A DNA stretch of 32,231 nt from Candidatus Contendibacter sp. (GTDB lineage: Bacteria > Pseudomonadota > Gammaproteobacteria > Competibacterales > Competibacteraceae). Under the pieces are notes generated by a model. It saw only the letters and a program-made list of their open reading frames with translations. It made no database searches and was not told the DNA's origin. The translations under genes were made by a program, and so were the position numbers. Shown in pieces: positions 11,511 through 20,388 of this stretch (positions are counted from its first letter, which is position 1; each line of letters opens with the position of its first letter). Location of the stretch: NCBI GenBank assembly GCA_008933795.1, contig WBUJ01000029.1, forward strand, positions 1 to 32,231. Reading direction: 5' to 3'.

Positions 11511-11606
11511 ATCGCGGGCTGTCGCGGGGCCGCCGCCGCGCCGGTTGGCGAGCTGGTACGGGCAGCCATTGGCCGATCGAGCCAGTCCCAGCGCCAGCAG
11601 CGCCAG

Positions 11607-13481
11607 CTATACTTGATTTCGAGTGCTGGCCGAACTTTCGCGGACTTGCAACTCCAGATGTTCCAGCAGCAAGGCCTGTAAATCGGCGTGAAAGCGGCGG
11701 GCGGCGGTGGGGGTCAGCCGGTGCTGGGCGTTGAGCAGGGCGCCGTGGTACAGGCTAGTCAGCAACGGGCGATAGCGGGGTTCGTCAGGTTCGGCCAGTC
11801 CGCGCAGCCGTTGCACCAGCGGATGCGCAGCGTTTAGAAAGAAATCCAACGGTTGCTGGCGCAGCCGGTCGCGCACGTCGCCGGCCAGTTCCGCCAGCCC
11901 CTCCAGCAGAAACGGCTTTTCCAGCGCCCGTTCCATCTCATCGAAAGCAGAGATACGTTGGCCGGCCAGCAATACCGCGCTTAAATTGATCGGCTGGAAC
12001 CGGCGCACCTGGGTTTTTACCCGCGCGTCTTGTTCCGCCAATGCGCGATCCATCGCGCGTTCCAGCGGGGCGTAAGCGGTCTGTTCCGCCACGTCCAGCC
12101 GTTCGTACAAAGTCGGATCGTCCAGCCGATCCAGGGGCTTGAGTTTCACCACTTCCGGATGTTGGCTGGCATAGCGGCGCAACAGCGTTTCGTCGAAGGG
12201 GCGACCGGCGTTGACCGCCAGCAGGCCGCGCGCTTGGCAAAGCGCGTAGAACTGGTTGGCGTCGGCTTCGTGGGTAAAGAAGTATAGCGATCGCTTGTCG
12301 TTGGTCGTCGCCTGGCGGCCAAGATAATCGGGCAAAGTCAACTGTCCCTGGTTGGTCTCGAACGGCAGGTGATCCAGCACCGCCGCGCCGAAGTCCGGAT
12401 GCCGCGCCGCCATGCCCTTGATGGCGTCGTGATGCCAGTCGCAGAGCTGTAGAAACCGTGGCCGGTCGCGGATCGCAAGGTCGAGCAGTGCGGCGACGAT
12501 CAGCTCGCCCAGCGCCTCGCGCAAGGCGTGATAGGCGGCGTCTCGCACCACATTATCGCGGGCTGCGGTTGGTTGCAGGTCCGGGCAATCCACCACGCCG
12601 CGCACGAACCGCGCCCATTCCGGTAGCAGTTCGCTATCGTTCGGACGGATGCACATCCGGGCCTGGAATACATCCACCGTACCCCCGGCTTGCCCACCGG
12701 GCGTGTAGCGGGCGGGGACGAACAGTCCGCCCAGCGCTCGCGGACTCGGCAGATCGACCGGAATGGTTAGCAGGGGCGGGTCGGCGTAACGCTGGCTTAG
12801 AAAGGCGCTCAACGCGCGTTCTCGTTGGACAGGGTCGCGCCAATCCGATTCGTGCCACGGCGCGTTGACGGCGTTGATCGGGCCGAAACCGTTCAATAGA
12901 ATCGGAAACGGCAGGAAATCGGCGTAACGCCGCACGGTCTGGCGGATCAGGCGACCGTCGAGAAAGGCGGTTCGATCCGCCGCCAGCGTGACGATCGCTC
13001 GCGTACCGGGCGGTTGCGCGCTCGCCGGCAGCGCGTCCAGTTCGTAATCCTCGCCGCCGTGGTTGACCCAGCGCCAGGCTTGCGTGGCCATCGGTTTGCG
13101 GGTGTAAACCTCGATCCGTTCCGCGACCACGAAGGCCGACAGCAGGCCGATGCCGAACTGGCCGATAGTGGCCACCGCCACGTCGCGCGCCGCCAGTTCG
13201 CGGGCGCGGCTGCCGGTGCCGGTGTTGCCGATGACGCTCAAAAATTCCTCGATGTCCCGCCGGTCCATGCCGGCGCCGTTGTCGCTGAAACTCAGCGCGC
13301 GGTTGGGTTCGTCCACGTCGATGCGAATCTCGCCGGCCAGTTCCGGTTCGTGGACCCGGCGCAACTGAATGCTGTCGTGGGCGTTTTGCAGTAGTTCGCG
13401 GATGAACACGTCCGATTCCGGGTACAGGCTTTTCGCCAGCAGTCGGACCAGACCCTGAAAACTGGCGCGCATCTTGGGCAT
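11607..13481 (-). CDS. Divergent HSP90-family ATPase (HtpG-like)
   Basis: A 624-residue protein with an N-terminal GHKL/HSP90 ATPase domain. The N-box is FIRELLQNAHDSI, with the presumed catalytic Glu29 and Asn33. Motif 2 is DNGAGM (67-72) and motif 3 GQFGIGLLSAF (107-117). Length equals Escherichia coli HtpG, but the sequence is clearly divergent: the segment after the N-box lacks the usual HtpG lid sequence, and the middle and C-terminal parts hold few HtpG signatures. I read it as the separate 'HSP90 family protein' subgroup rather than canonical htpG. The start at 13481 (MPKMRASFQG) is preferred over the longer open frame because the extra upstream residues overlap the intergenic region and are not domain-like. 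AAGAGAT upstream is a weak Shine-Dalgarno. It is transcribed alone, against its neighbours. Confidence 0.85.
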   Translation of the reverse strand: MPKMRASFQGLVRLLAKSLYPESDVFIRELLQNAHDSIQLRRVHEPELAGEIRIDVDEPNRALSFSDNGAGMDRRDIEEFLSVIGNTGTGSRARELAARDVAVATIGQFGIGLLSAFVVAERIEVYTRKPMATQAWRWVNHGGEDYELDALPASAQPPGTRAIVTLAADRTAFLDGRLIRQTVRRYADFLPFPILLNGFGPINAVNAPWHESDWRDPVQRERALSAFLSQRYADPPLLTIPVDLPSPRALGGLFVPARYTPGGQAGGTVDVFQARMCIRPNDSELLPEWARFVRGVVDCPDLQPTAARDNVVRDAAYHALREALGELIVAALLDLAIRDRPRFLQLCDWHHDAIKGMAARHPDFGAAVLDHLPFETNQGQLTLPDYLGRQATTNDKRSLYFFTHEADANQFYALCQARGLLAVNAGRPFDETLLRRYASQHPEVVKLKPLDRLDDPTLYERLDVAEQTAYAPLERAMDRALAEQDARVKTQVRRFQPINLSAVLLAGQRISAFDEMERALEKPFLLEGLAELAGDVRDRLRQQPLDFFLNAAHPLVQRLRGLAEPDEPRYRPLLTSLYHGALLNAQHRLTPTAARRFHADLQALLLEHLELQVRESSASTRNQV

Positions 13482-13548
13482 GGGGCGGCTATCTCTTGGA
13501 TTGCGTTGTGGTGCGGTAGGATGAGCGGAATATTGGAGGCCCCCCTTT

Positions 13549-13698
13549 ATGCAACAAGAACCTCTCGACGGCAAACCGCTCGGCAAACCGGGCGATCGGG
13601 CGTTGCTCGATGCCTATTATCAGGAGCCGATCAAGCAAGCGGAACGCTTTGCCGATCTGGCCAAGGAATCGTTCGAGCTGGAGGTGGCGATTTTCTGA
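13549..13698 (+). CDS. Small ORF of unknown function, possibly a truncated gene
   Basis: A 49-residue ORF starting at ATG 13549 behind a clear GGAGG (about ten bases upstream), which argues for real translation. The product is acidic with evenly distributed charged residues; it begins MQQEPLDGKPLGKPGDRALL and ends FELEVAIF before TGA. It reads like the N-terminal part of a longer protein that stops abruptly, and the 47 bases after the stop are unusually AT-rich for this genome. I do not recognise the family. It is either a genuine microprotein or a decayed gene remnant. It is divergent from the HSP90-type gene, with 67 bases between the two starts. Confidence 0.5.
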   Translation: MQQEPLDGKPLGKPGDRALLDAYYQEPIKQAERFADLAKESFELEVAIF

Positions 13699-13781
13699 AA
13701 ACAGGGACTGGTTTTGAAAATTTTCTCTTGATAATAATGGGTTAAATGATAGTTACCACAAGTTGGCAAGCGAGCGGACCA

Positions 13782-14351
13782 ATGAATCAAGCCCAATCCA
13801 TCCCGCGTTTGACCCCTTATGATCAACTGCTTGCCCTGCCGGAAAACCAAGTGGGGGAGGTCATCGGCGGTCGGCTCTACACGCAACCGCGCCCTGCTGG
13901 ACCTCATGCAGCGGCGGAATCTTCCTTGGGCGCCAGAATTAGTTATCCCTTTAGATTTGGGGAAGGAGGGCCCGGCGGTTGGTGGATTCTGGTGGAACCT
14001 GAAATTCACTTTGTCCGGGATATCGAAGTCGTCGTGCCCGATCTGGCCGGTTGGCGGCGCGAACGGATGCCGGCTATGCCCCGCGATCACCGTTTTGAGG
14101 TCGTTCCCGACTGGGTTTGCGAAATCCTCTCGCCTTCCACGGCGCAAAAGGATCGAACCCTGAAATTGCCACTATACGCCCGTTACGGCGTCGCTCATGC
14201 TTGGCTGGTCGATCCGCTGGCGCGCACCTTGGAAGCCTTCGAGTTGCGCGACGGTCGATGGGTGCTGCTTGGCGCCATCCGGGAAGATGATCCCGTCTGT
14301 TTCCCGCCTTTCGCGGCGGTGACTTTTTCGCTCGCCGATCTGTGGGTTTGA
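13782..14351 (+). CDS. Uma2 family protein (DUF820, PD-(D/E)XK-like nuclease fold)
   Basis: A 189-residue product of the Uma2/DUF820 family, which has a restriction-endonuclease-like fold and is common as scattered accessory genes. Visible are the N-terminal LTPYDQLLALPEN, the conserved VVPDLAGW with Asp87, WVCEILSPSTAQKDRTLKLPLY with Glu114 and a Lys nearby, and GVAHAWLVDPLARTLE. Asp87, Glu114 and the following Lys would form the PD-(D/E)XK site. An in-frame ATG at 13746 would add 12 residues; I prefer 13782 because family members start close to the LTPYDQ segment, though neither start has a strong Shine-Dalgarno. Biological role is unknown. It sits in the accessory-looking patch next to the small ORF. 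Confidence 0.82.
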   Translation: MNQAQSIPRLTPYDQLLALPENQVGEVIGGRLYTQPRPAGPHAAAESSLGARISYPFRFGEGGPGGWWILVEPEIHFVRDIEVVVPDLAGWRRERMPAMPRDHRFEVVPDWVCEILSPSTAQKDRTLKLPLYARYGVAHAWLVDPLARTLEAFELRDGRWVLLGAIREDDPVCFPPFAAVTFSLADLWV

Positions 14352-14352
14352 C

Positions 14353-14358
14353 TATACT
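14353..14358 (+). promoter_or_regulatory. Candidate -10 element for the rRNA methyltransferase gene
   Basis: TATACT at 14353-14358 lies just after the Uma2 stop and 36 bases before the next ATG. No convincing -35 hexamer is found at the right distance, so this is a weak call. Confidence 0.3.
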
Positions 14359-14394
14359 GGCCGCCCTCTTCGTCACCGCGCGCCTGCCCCTCCC

Positions 14395-15612
14395 ATGCCC
14401 ACAACTCCTATTTCCCCCGCCGAATTCGCCCCGCTACGCCTGCGCAAGGACGAAGACCGTCGCCTGCGCGCCGGTCATCTCTGGGTCTACAGCAACGAAG
14501 TGGATGTCGCCGCCACGCCGCTGCGCGATTTCCAGCCCGGCCAACCGGTGACGATTCAGGCCAGCAACGGCAAATTTCTCGGTACTGGCTACGTCAACCC
14601 CAACGTACTGCTGTGCGCTCGCCTAGTCAGCCGCGACCCCGACCACCCGCTCGGCCCCTCGCTGCTGGTGCATCGGTTGAACGTGGCGCTGAGCCTGCGT
14701 GAGCGACTGTACGACCGGCCGTTCTATCGGCTGGTCTACGGTGAGGGCGACGGCCTGCCAGGCTTGATCGTGGATCGCTACGGCGACCTGTGCGTGGCGC
14801 AACTCACCACCGCCGGTATGGACCGGCTGAAGGACGACATTCTCGCCGCCCTGCAAAAAGTGGTGAAACCGGCGGCGATACTGTGGCGCAACGACGGCTC
14901 GATGCGGGAACTGGAAGGGCTGGATCGCTACGTCGCCGACGCCGCTGGCGTCGTCCCCGAAACCGTGGAGATCGAGGAAGATGGGCTGCGGTTCCAGATC
15001 GCGCCGCGCACCGGGCAGAAGACGGGCTGGTTCTACGACCAGCACGACAATCGCGCCCGATTGGACCGCTACGTTCAAGGTCGACGTGTACTGGATGTGT
15101 TTAGCTATACCGGCGCCTGGGGCATCCGGGCGGCGGCGCGCGGCGCGCGGGAAGTATTGTGCGTAGATTCGTCCGCGACGGCGCTGGAGCAGCTGGCGAC
15201 TAACGCGGTGTTGAACGGAGTTGGCGACCGAGCGCAAACCCGCCAAGGCGACGCTTTCGAGGTGCTGAAAGTGTTGCGCGAGGCCCGCGAACGGTTCGAC
15301 GTGGTGATCGTGGACCCGCCGGCGTTCATCAAGCGTCGCAAGGATTTCAAGGAAGGCGCGCTGGCTTACCGGCGGCTCAACGAAATGGCGATGCAGGTGC
15401 TGGAGCGCGATGGGCTGCTGGTGTCCTGCTCTTGCTCGCAATTGCTCTCGCGCGATGTGCTGATCCAGACGTTATTGCAAGGGTCGCGGCATCTCGACCG
15501 CAATCTGGTGATCTTGGAACAGGGGCGGCAGGGGCCGGATCATCCCGTGCATCCCGCCATTCCCGAAACCGATTATCTCAAGGTCATCCTGGCGCGGGTG
15601 CTACCGGTTTAA
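14395..15612 (+). CDS. rlmI: Class I SAM-dependent 23S rRNA methyltransferase, RlmI-like
   Basis: A 405-residue protein with the RlmI layout (Escherichia coli RlmI is 396 residues and makes m5C1962 in 23S rRNA). A PUA domain covers about residues 12-90, including GHLWVYSNEV. The Rossmann methyltransferase domain shows the SAM-binding motif VLDVFSYTGAWG (near 232-243), DPPAF (307-311) and the cysteine-containing SCSCSQL, with Cys345 and Cys347; a cysteine here is the expected catalytic residue of m5C methyltransferases. GQKTGWFYDQHDNR is also typical. The gene stands alone between Uma2 and the WS/DGAT gene. The exact target cytosine is inferred from family membership. Confidence 0.88.
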   Translation: MPTTPISPAEFAPLRLRKDEDRRLRAGHLWVYSNEVDVAATPLRDFQPGQPVTIQASNGKFLGTGYVNPNVLLCARLVSRDPDHPLGPSLLVHRLNVALSLRERLYDRPFYRLVYGEGDGLPGLIVDRYGDLCVAQLTTAGMDRLKDDILAALQKVVKPAAILWRNDGSMRELEGLDRYVADAAGVVPETVEIEEDGLRFQIAPRTGQKTGWFYDQHDNRARLDRYVQGRRVLDVFSYTGAWGIRAAARGAREVLCVDSSATALEQLATNAVLNGVGDRAQTRQGDAFEVLKVLREARERFDVVIVDPPAFIKRRKDFKEGALAYRRLNEMAMQVLERDGLLVSCSCSQLLSRDVLIQTLLQGSRHLDRNLVILEQGRQGPDHPVHPAIPETDYLKVILARVLPV

Positions 15613-15717
15613 AAGCGCCCGTTTACCTACAAGTCTTTTTCCCTCGTAAGGTGGAGAGAATAACCGATCATGGTTTTATTTTTTAACCCGCGACGGTCTT
15701 GATTACTAGAGATAACG

Positions 15718-17115
15718 ATGACACAACTCAGCCTCATTGATGCGGGATTCCTGCAAATTGAAACTCCAGAAACTCCGATGCATGTGGGCGGGCTACATAT
15801 TTATCAATTGCCTGAAGGAGGCGAATCCAGCTTTGTCCTGGAATTGTTCAAACGATTTGTTAGTGGACAAGATTTTGCGCCACCATTTCACCAGAAATTG
15901 CGGTATCCTCTCTTCAAACTGGGAATTCCAGCTTTAGTGGAAGACCAGGATTTTGACTTGAATTATCATGTTCGCTATTGTCAGTTGCCGCAACCAGGAA
16001 GCATGGATCAGTTGTTGGCATTGGTTTCCAATCTTCATGAAAGTCTGCTGGATCAAGCCTACCCGCTGTGGGAATGCCATCTAGTTGATGGACTGGAGGG
16101 TCACCGTTTCGCTATCTACTTCAAGATGCACCACTGCATTCTGGATGGCGTCAGTGGCATGAGAATTCTGGAGAAATGCCTTAGTGAATCGCCTACGATT
16201 TATAAGTTAACTCTCCCTTGGGAATTTAGCGAACACAAAAAGAAAAAAAATCGGTCAAAACCAAATTTGCCTACTCGATTCTACCGGATGATAGGGTTCG
16301 CAACCCGTCAAGTCAAAGTGGCTTATGAACTTACCGGCGCTCTTTGGCATACAGGTCTCCAATCTCTTAAAAGCGGAGATACGACCCTTCCCCTGCCATT
16401 TCTATGTCCGAAGACAGCGATCAACCAGGAAGTTACCCCGAATCGCTGTTTTGCGGTAAAAACCTTTTCGTTGGAGTCCTTTAAGCTGCTTGGAAAAGCG
16501 GCCCAGGCGACCGTCAATGATATCGTCATCGGCGTCTGCGCCGGAGCCTTGCATCGCTATTTAAAACAAATTAATAAGTTGCCCGATAAGCCCTTGGTGG
16601 CTCTCGTGCCCGTCTCCATCCGGCCCAAGGATAGCGACGCCCATGGCAATCAAGTCAGTGCCATCCTTTGCAATCTGGGGACTCATGTTGACAATCCTGT
16701 TCAACGGCTTCAAATCATCAAGGATTCATCCACCGAAGGGAAGGCGATTCAAAATAATCTGTCATCGCAAGCCGCGCAAAACTATGCGATGATTGGCAGT
16801 GTTCCCATACTGTTGGTGCAGTTGCTGAGCCTGTCCACCTACCTGAGTCCTGCGTTTAATTTGGTAATTTCCAATATTCCTGGCCCCCGGTCCCCCATGT
16901 ACATGAATGGCGCCCGTCTGATAAATATTTATCCAATATCGGCTCTATATAAACAGCAAAACCTGAACATTACGGTCACGAGCTATCAGGATTCACTGGA
17001 TTTTGGCTTGATTGCCTGTCGGGATTTTTTGCGCGAAGTAAACCAGCTTGCAGGGTATCTGGAAGATGCGTTGGACGAACTGAACGCAGTGTTTGGTGTA
17101 ACCAAAACCATTTGA
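15718..17115 (+). CDS. Wax ester synthase/diacylglycerol acyltransferase (WS/DGAT)
   Basis: The 465-residue product belongs to the bacterial WS/DGAT family, which esterifies fatty alcohols or diacylglycerol with acyl-CoA to make wax esters or triacylglycerol at the membrane. The N-terminus has LSLIDAGFLQIETPETPMHV, and the acyltransferase motif HHxxxDG is intact as HHCILDG (138-144, His139 and Asp143). The C-terminal half has NDIVIGVCAGALHRYL, LVALVPVSIRP and the conserved NLVISNIPGPRSPMY. Length is normal. Base composition is clearly more AT-rich than neighbouring genes, with runs such as AAAAAGAAAAAAAATCGG near 16239, which suggests acquisition from another source. The 105-base upstream gap is also AT-rich and holds a T-rich tract at 15673-15684. 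Confidence 0.93.
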   Translation: MTQLSLIDAGFLQIETPETPMHVGGLHIYQLPEGGESSFVLELFKRFVSGQDFAPPFHQKLRYPLFKLGIPALVEDQDFDLNYHVRYCQLPQPGSMDQLLALVSNLHESLLDQAYPLWECHLVDGLEGHRFAIYFKMHHCILDGVSGMRILEKCLSESPTIYKLTLPWEFSEHKKKKNRSKPNLPTRFYRMIGFATRQVKVAYELTGALWHTGLQSLKSGDTTLPLPFLCPKTAINQEVTPNRCFAVKTFSLESFKLLGKAAQATVNDIVIGVCAGALHRYLKQINKLPDKPLVALVPVSIRPKDSDAHGNQVSAILCNLGTHVDNPVQRLQIIKDSSTEGKAIQNNLSSQAAQNYAMIGSVPILLVQLLSLSTYLSPAFNLVISNIPGPRSPMYMNGARLINIYPISALYKQQNLNITVTSYQDSLDFGLIACRDFLREVNQLAGYLEDALDELNAVFGVTKTI

Positions 17116-17180
17116 GGGCAAAGCATCGGCGGTGGGCGATCCGCCGCTTCCAAGACCTTCACGGAGTTTCCCAGGTCGCG

Positions 17181-17200
17181 CCAGCCCGACCCAGCCCGAC
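17181..17200 (+). repeat. Short tandem repeat, 10 bp x 2
   Basis: CCAGCCCGAC occurs twice head to tail (17181-17190, 17191-17200), about 20 bases before the acetyltransferase ATG. It may be a simple duplication. Confidence 0.6.
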
Positions 17201-17220
17201 GAACTTCAGACGGAGGACCC

Positions 17221-17778
17221 ATGATGCGATCCGAACGCGAAAAGATGTTGGCCGATGAACCCTATCGGGGCTCCGACCCGGAACTGGTCCAGGCGAGAAC
17301 ACGGGCGCGGCTGTTGCTCGCGCGCTTCAACGCTTCTTCCCCGCTCGCCCTCGACGAACGCCGCGCCATCCTCCAGGAACTGATCGGCGACCTGGGTCCC
17401 GAGGTTTGGATCGAACCGCCGTTCTATTGCGACTACGGCGCCTACATCCGGCTGGGAATCGGGGTGTACTTCAATTTCGGCTGCGTGATCCTGGATTGCA
17501 ATCGGGTCGAGGTGGGCGCGTATTGTCAATTTGGCCCCAACGTCCAACTCTACACCGCCTATCACCCAGTCGATCCGGCCCAGCGGCGGAGCGGTCTGGA
17601 AATGGCCGCTCCGATCCGTATCGGGGAAAACGTGTGGGTCGGTGGCGGCGCCATCATCGGTCCTGGTATCGAAATCGGCGCGGATACCGTCATCGGGGCG
17701 GGTAGCGTGGTGACGCGGAGCCTGCCGGCGCGGGTGCTGGCGGTAGGCAACCCCTGCCGGGTGATCCGCGAGTTGTGA
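17221..17778 (+). CDS. Hexapeptide-repeat sugar O-acetyltransferase (Maa/LacA/NodL type)
   Basis: A 185-residue left-handed beta-helix acetyltransferase of the maltose/galactoside O-acetyltransferase group, which uses acetyl-CoA. It begins with the Maa-type N-terminal segment SEREKMLADEPYRGSDPEL. The coil repeats include IRLGIGVYFNFGCVILD and IRIGENVWVGGGAIIGPGIE. The catalytic histidine is His115 in YTAYHPVDP, the same position as in Escherichia coli LacA, and the protein ends with the usual AVGNPCRVIREL. GGAGG (17212-17216) precedes ATG 17221; ATG 17224 is an equally possible start. Substrate is unknown; maltose or glucan-derived sugars are plausible but unproven. Confidence 0.9.
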   Translation: MMRSEREKMLADEPYRGSDPELVQARTRARLLLARFNASSPLALDERRAILQELIGDLGPEVWIEPPFYCDYGAYIRLGIGVYFNFGCVILDCNRVEVGAYCQFGPNVQLYTAYHPVDPAQRRSGLEMAAPIRIGENVWVGGGAIIGPGIEIGADTVIGAGSVVTRSLPARVLAVGNPCRVIREL

Positions 17779-17997
17779 GCGTTACGATTCAGCGTGTTCC
17801 ATGCCCAACAGCGGGCGATCCTTCAGCGGAAAATTGTCAGTGGTGCGCCGAACTGACCCGACTCGGCAACATAAACCACGATATGCTGTTGCGCCGTTGC
17901 GCGAATAGCTCTCCTCAAGGTCTTGAAACACGCAAACTATAGCGGATGCTGGCGGTGTGGATCACTCGCCGGCCCGACCCTTCTCACGGAGTTTTCC

Positions 17998-18786
17998 ATG
18001 CTTATCCATCCCGATTTCGACCCGGTGGCGTTCAGCCTGGGACCGCTGCACGTGCGCTGGTACGGCCTGATGTATCTCATTGCGTTCCTGGTCGGCTGGG
18101 CGCTGGGCCGCTACCGCGTCAAGCAGCCCGGTTCCGGTTGGACCGCCGAGCAGATGGACGATCTGGTGTTCTACATCGCCCTCGGCGTCATCCTCGGTGG
18201 CCGGATCGGATACGTCCTGTTTTACGGGTTCGGCAACTTCCTGCGCGATCCGCTGGCGTTGTTCCGCGTCTGGGAAGGCGGCATGTCGTTTCACGGCGGC
18301 TTTCTCGGCGTGCTGCTGGCGATGGTGTTGTTCGCCCGCAAGCACCACAAAGGATTCTGGCCGACCGTCGATTTCATCGCACCGCTGATTCCGCCGGGGT
18401 TGTTCTTCGGGCGGATCGGCAATTTTATTAACGGCGAACTGTGGGGCCGGGTCACCGATGCGCCGTGGGGAATGGTGTTCCGTCAGACCGGCGATGGCCT
18501 GCCGCGTCATCCTTCGCAGTTGTACCAGGCGGCGCTGGAGGGCGTGGCGCTGTTTCTGATCGTCTGGCTGTTTTCGGCCAAACCGCGCCCGACCATAGCG
18601 GTGTCGGGCGTGTTCGCGCTGAGCTACGGCGTGTTCCGATTTCTGGTGGAGTTTGTCCGCCAGCCGGACGCGCAACTCGGTTATCTGGCTTTCGGCTGGT
18701 TGACCATGGGACAGTTGCTGTCGCTGCCACTCGTTGTGGTGGGGATGATCCTGCTGGCGCTGGCTTACCGCCGGCAAGCGGCCTGA
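17998..18786 (+). CDS. lgt: Prolipoprotein diacylglyceryl transferase Lgt
   Basis: Lgt transfers a diacylglyceryl group from phosphatidylglycerol to the lipobox cysteine of prolipoproteins in the inner membrane. The 262-residue product is strongly hydrophobic with about seven membrane segments. It carries [13 protein letters not shown] (His99, matching Escherichia coli His103) and the signature [14 protein letters not shown] (138-151). [17 protein letters not shown] near the N-terminus is also typical. The ATG at 17998 has GGAG six bases upstream; the longer in-frame extension to 17923 is not Lgt-like. The 219 bases before the start show no convincing promoter. It converges with the photolyase gene. 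Confidence 0.96.
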   Translation: MLIHPDFDPVAFSLGPLHVRWYGLMYLIAFLVGWALGRYRVKQPGSGWTAEQMDDLVFYIALGVILGGRIGYVLFYGFGNFLRDPLALFRVWEGGMSFHGGFLGVLLAMVLFARKHHKGFWPTVDFIAPLIPPGLFFGRIGNFINGELWGRVTDAPWGMVFRQTGDGLPRHPSQLYQAALEGVALFLIVWLFSAKPRPTIAVSGVFALSYGVFRFLVEFVRQPDAQLGYLAFGWLTMGQLLSLPLVVVGMILLALAYRRQAA

Positions 18787-18819
18787 ATGGTAGGGTGGGC
18801 GCATCGAGTCGGAGCGTGT

Positions 18820-20226
18820 TCAGCCCGCCTTGACCCGCTCGTAACCGGCCAGCGCCTCGGCGCGACTGGTGGCGAAATCCGCCACGGGTGCGGGATACTC
18901 GCTGGCGATTGCCTGCGTCCAGGGTTGATGGAGTGCCGATGCCGGCAGCTTCGCCAGTTCCGGGACCCAACGGCGGACATAGGCGCCGTCTGGGTCGAAC
19001 TGCTCGCCTTGGCGAATCGGATTGAAAATGCGGAAGTAAGGCGCGGCGTCGGTGCCGCAACCAGTAGTCCATTGCCAGCCGAGGGTGTTGCTGGCCAGAT
19101 CGGCATCCACCAGGGTGTCCCAGAACCAGCGAGCGCCTTCCTGCCACGGAATGCGGCAGTTCTTGACCAGAAACGAAGCGACCAGCATCCGCGTCCGGTT
19201 GTGCATCCAGCCGGTTTGCCACAGTTGCCGCATCCCAGCGTCCACCATGGGGTAGCCGGTTTGTCCCCGTTGCCAGGCGCGCAATAAATCGGCGTACTCG
19301 CTGCGCCACGGATAGGCGGTGAAGCGTTGCTGCAAGGGCTGCTCCGGGGTGCGCGGCCAGTGATAAAGCACGTAATGAGCGAATTCCCGCCAGCCGATTT
19401 CCCGCAGAAAGGTTTCCGCGCCCTTGTCGCCCAAGGGATCGCCGTTCGTTGCATGAGTGACCGCGTTCCAGATCTGCCGAGGGCTAAGTTCGCCGACATG
19501 CAGAGAGGGCGACAACCGCGATACGCCGTCCCGGCCCGGCCAGTCGCGCCATTTTGCATAGCCGGCCAGCGCCGTTTCACAAAACCGGTCCAGTCGCGCC
19601 AGCGCGCCGCTTTCGCCCGGTTGCCAAGCGGCGGCCAGCCCCTCGTCCCAGCGAATGCGCGGCAGCAACTCTAACGCAGCCAGCGGCAGCGAATCCGGCC
19701 AGCGGTCGGGAGCAGGCAGGGGCGGAACCGGCAGCGGCGCGGCGGGCGGGAGTTTCTGGAGACAGGCTTTCCAGAACGGCGTGAAGACCTGATAAGGCGT
19801 TTCGTCCGCTTTCAACAGGGTCCACGGTTCGATCAGTAGCGCCGCCTGACGGCTTTCGGCGACGATGCCCTCCGCGCGCAACGCGGCTTTCACAGCGCGG
19901 TCGCGGGCGAGGGTCGCCGGTTCGTACAACCGGTTCCAGTACACCGCCGTCGCGCCGGTGGCGAGGATCAGATCGCGCAGCAGGGTTAAACTGTCGCCAG
20001 CGCGGATGATCACCCGCGAGCCGCGTTGTTGTAATGCGGCATCCAGCGCCGTTAGGCTGTGATGCAGCCACCAGCGTGAGGCTGCGCCCGGCGACCAGGG
20101 CGCTTCCTCCTGGGGAGCGTGCAGGTAAATCGGGATCACCCGCTCGTATTCCGATACGGCGCGGTGCAGGGCGGGGTTGTCGGCGAGCCGCAAATCGCGG
20201 CGGAACCAGACGAGGGCGGTGGTCAT
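18820..20226 (-). CDS. phrB: Deoxyribodipyrimidine photolyase (class I CPD photolyase/cryptochrome family)
   Basis: Light-driven, FAD-dependent repair of cyclobutane pyrimidine dimers. The 468-residue product is nearly the length of Escherichia coli PhrB (472). An N-terminal antenna-binding Rossmann domain (about 1-165) begins TTALVWFRRDLRLADNPAL. The FAD domain has the helical core with LSPSLHVGELSPRQIW, FLREIGWREFAHYVL, TGYPMVDAGMRQLWQTGWMH and WWDTL-like WFWDTLVDADLASNTLGWQW, then FRIFNPIRQGEQFDPDGAYV. The start at 20226 is chosen for the canonical N-terminus and AGGGA upstream; the longer frame to 20310 adds non-family residues. It is divergent from bfd and convergent with lgt. Confidence 0.96.
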   Translation of the reverse strand: MTTALVWFRRDLRLADNPALHRAVSEYERVIPIYLHAPQEEAPWSPGAASRWWLHHSLTALDAALQQRGSRVIIRAGDSLTLLRDLILATGATAVYWNRLYEPATLARDRAVKAALRAEGIVAESRQAALLIEPWTLLKADETPYQVFTPFWKACLQKLPPAAPLPVPPLPAPDRWPDSLPLAALELLPRIRWDEGLAAAWQPGESGALARLDRFCETALAGYAKWRDWPGRDGVSRLSPSLHVGELSPRQIWNAVTHATNGDPLGDKGAETFLREIGWREFAHYVLYHWPRTPEQPLQQRFTAYPWRSEYADLLRAWQRGQTGYPMVDAGMRQLWQTGWMHNRTRMLVASFLVKNCRIPWQEGARWFWDTLVDADLASNTLGWQWTTGCGTDAAPYFRIFNPIRQGEQFDPDGAYVRRWVPELAKLPASALHQPWTQAIASEYPAPVADFATSRAEALAGYERVKAG

Positions 20227-20388
20227 AGCGGTTTTCCCTGGGTTCAAGCGATGTCGGTCGGTGCGGCCTTTCGAGTGGAGCAGGTGCTTGGCGCGAACAG
20301 CGCAATGCACAACTAAACCGTTTCCGGACAGTCTCTATACTGGTTTGATCAAGACACCGCTCCAGTTTCGATCCAGAGGATTGCGTCC

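Noticed and set aside
15660..15684. AACC/GGTT plus T-rich tract before the WS/DGAT gene as an intrinsic terminator
   Set aside because: The stem is only four pairs, too weak to call; the T-tract may simply reflect the AT-rich composition of this locus.
17127..17146. CGGCGG/CCGCCG hairpin after the WS/DGAT gene as a terminator
   Set aside because: Six-base stem with an 8-base loop and no T-tract; common by chance in this GC-rich sequence.
18794..18829. Imperfect inverted repeat between lgt and phrB as a bidirectional terminator or REP element
   Set aside because: Only seven pairs with a G-T wobble around a 22-base loop, no T-run on either side, and it runs into the phrB 3' end.
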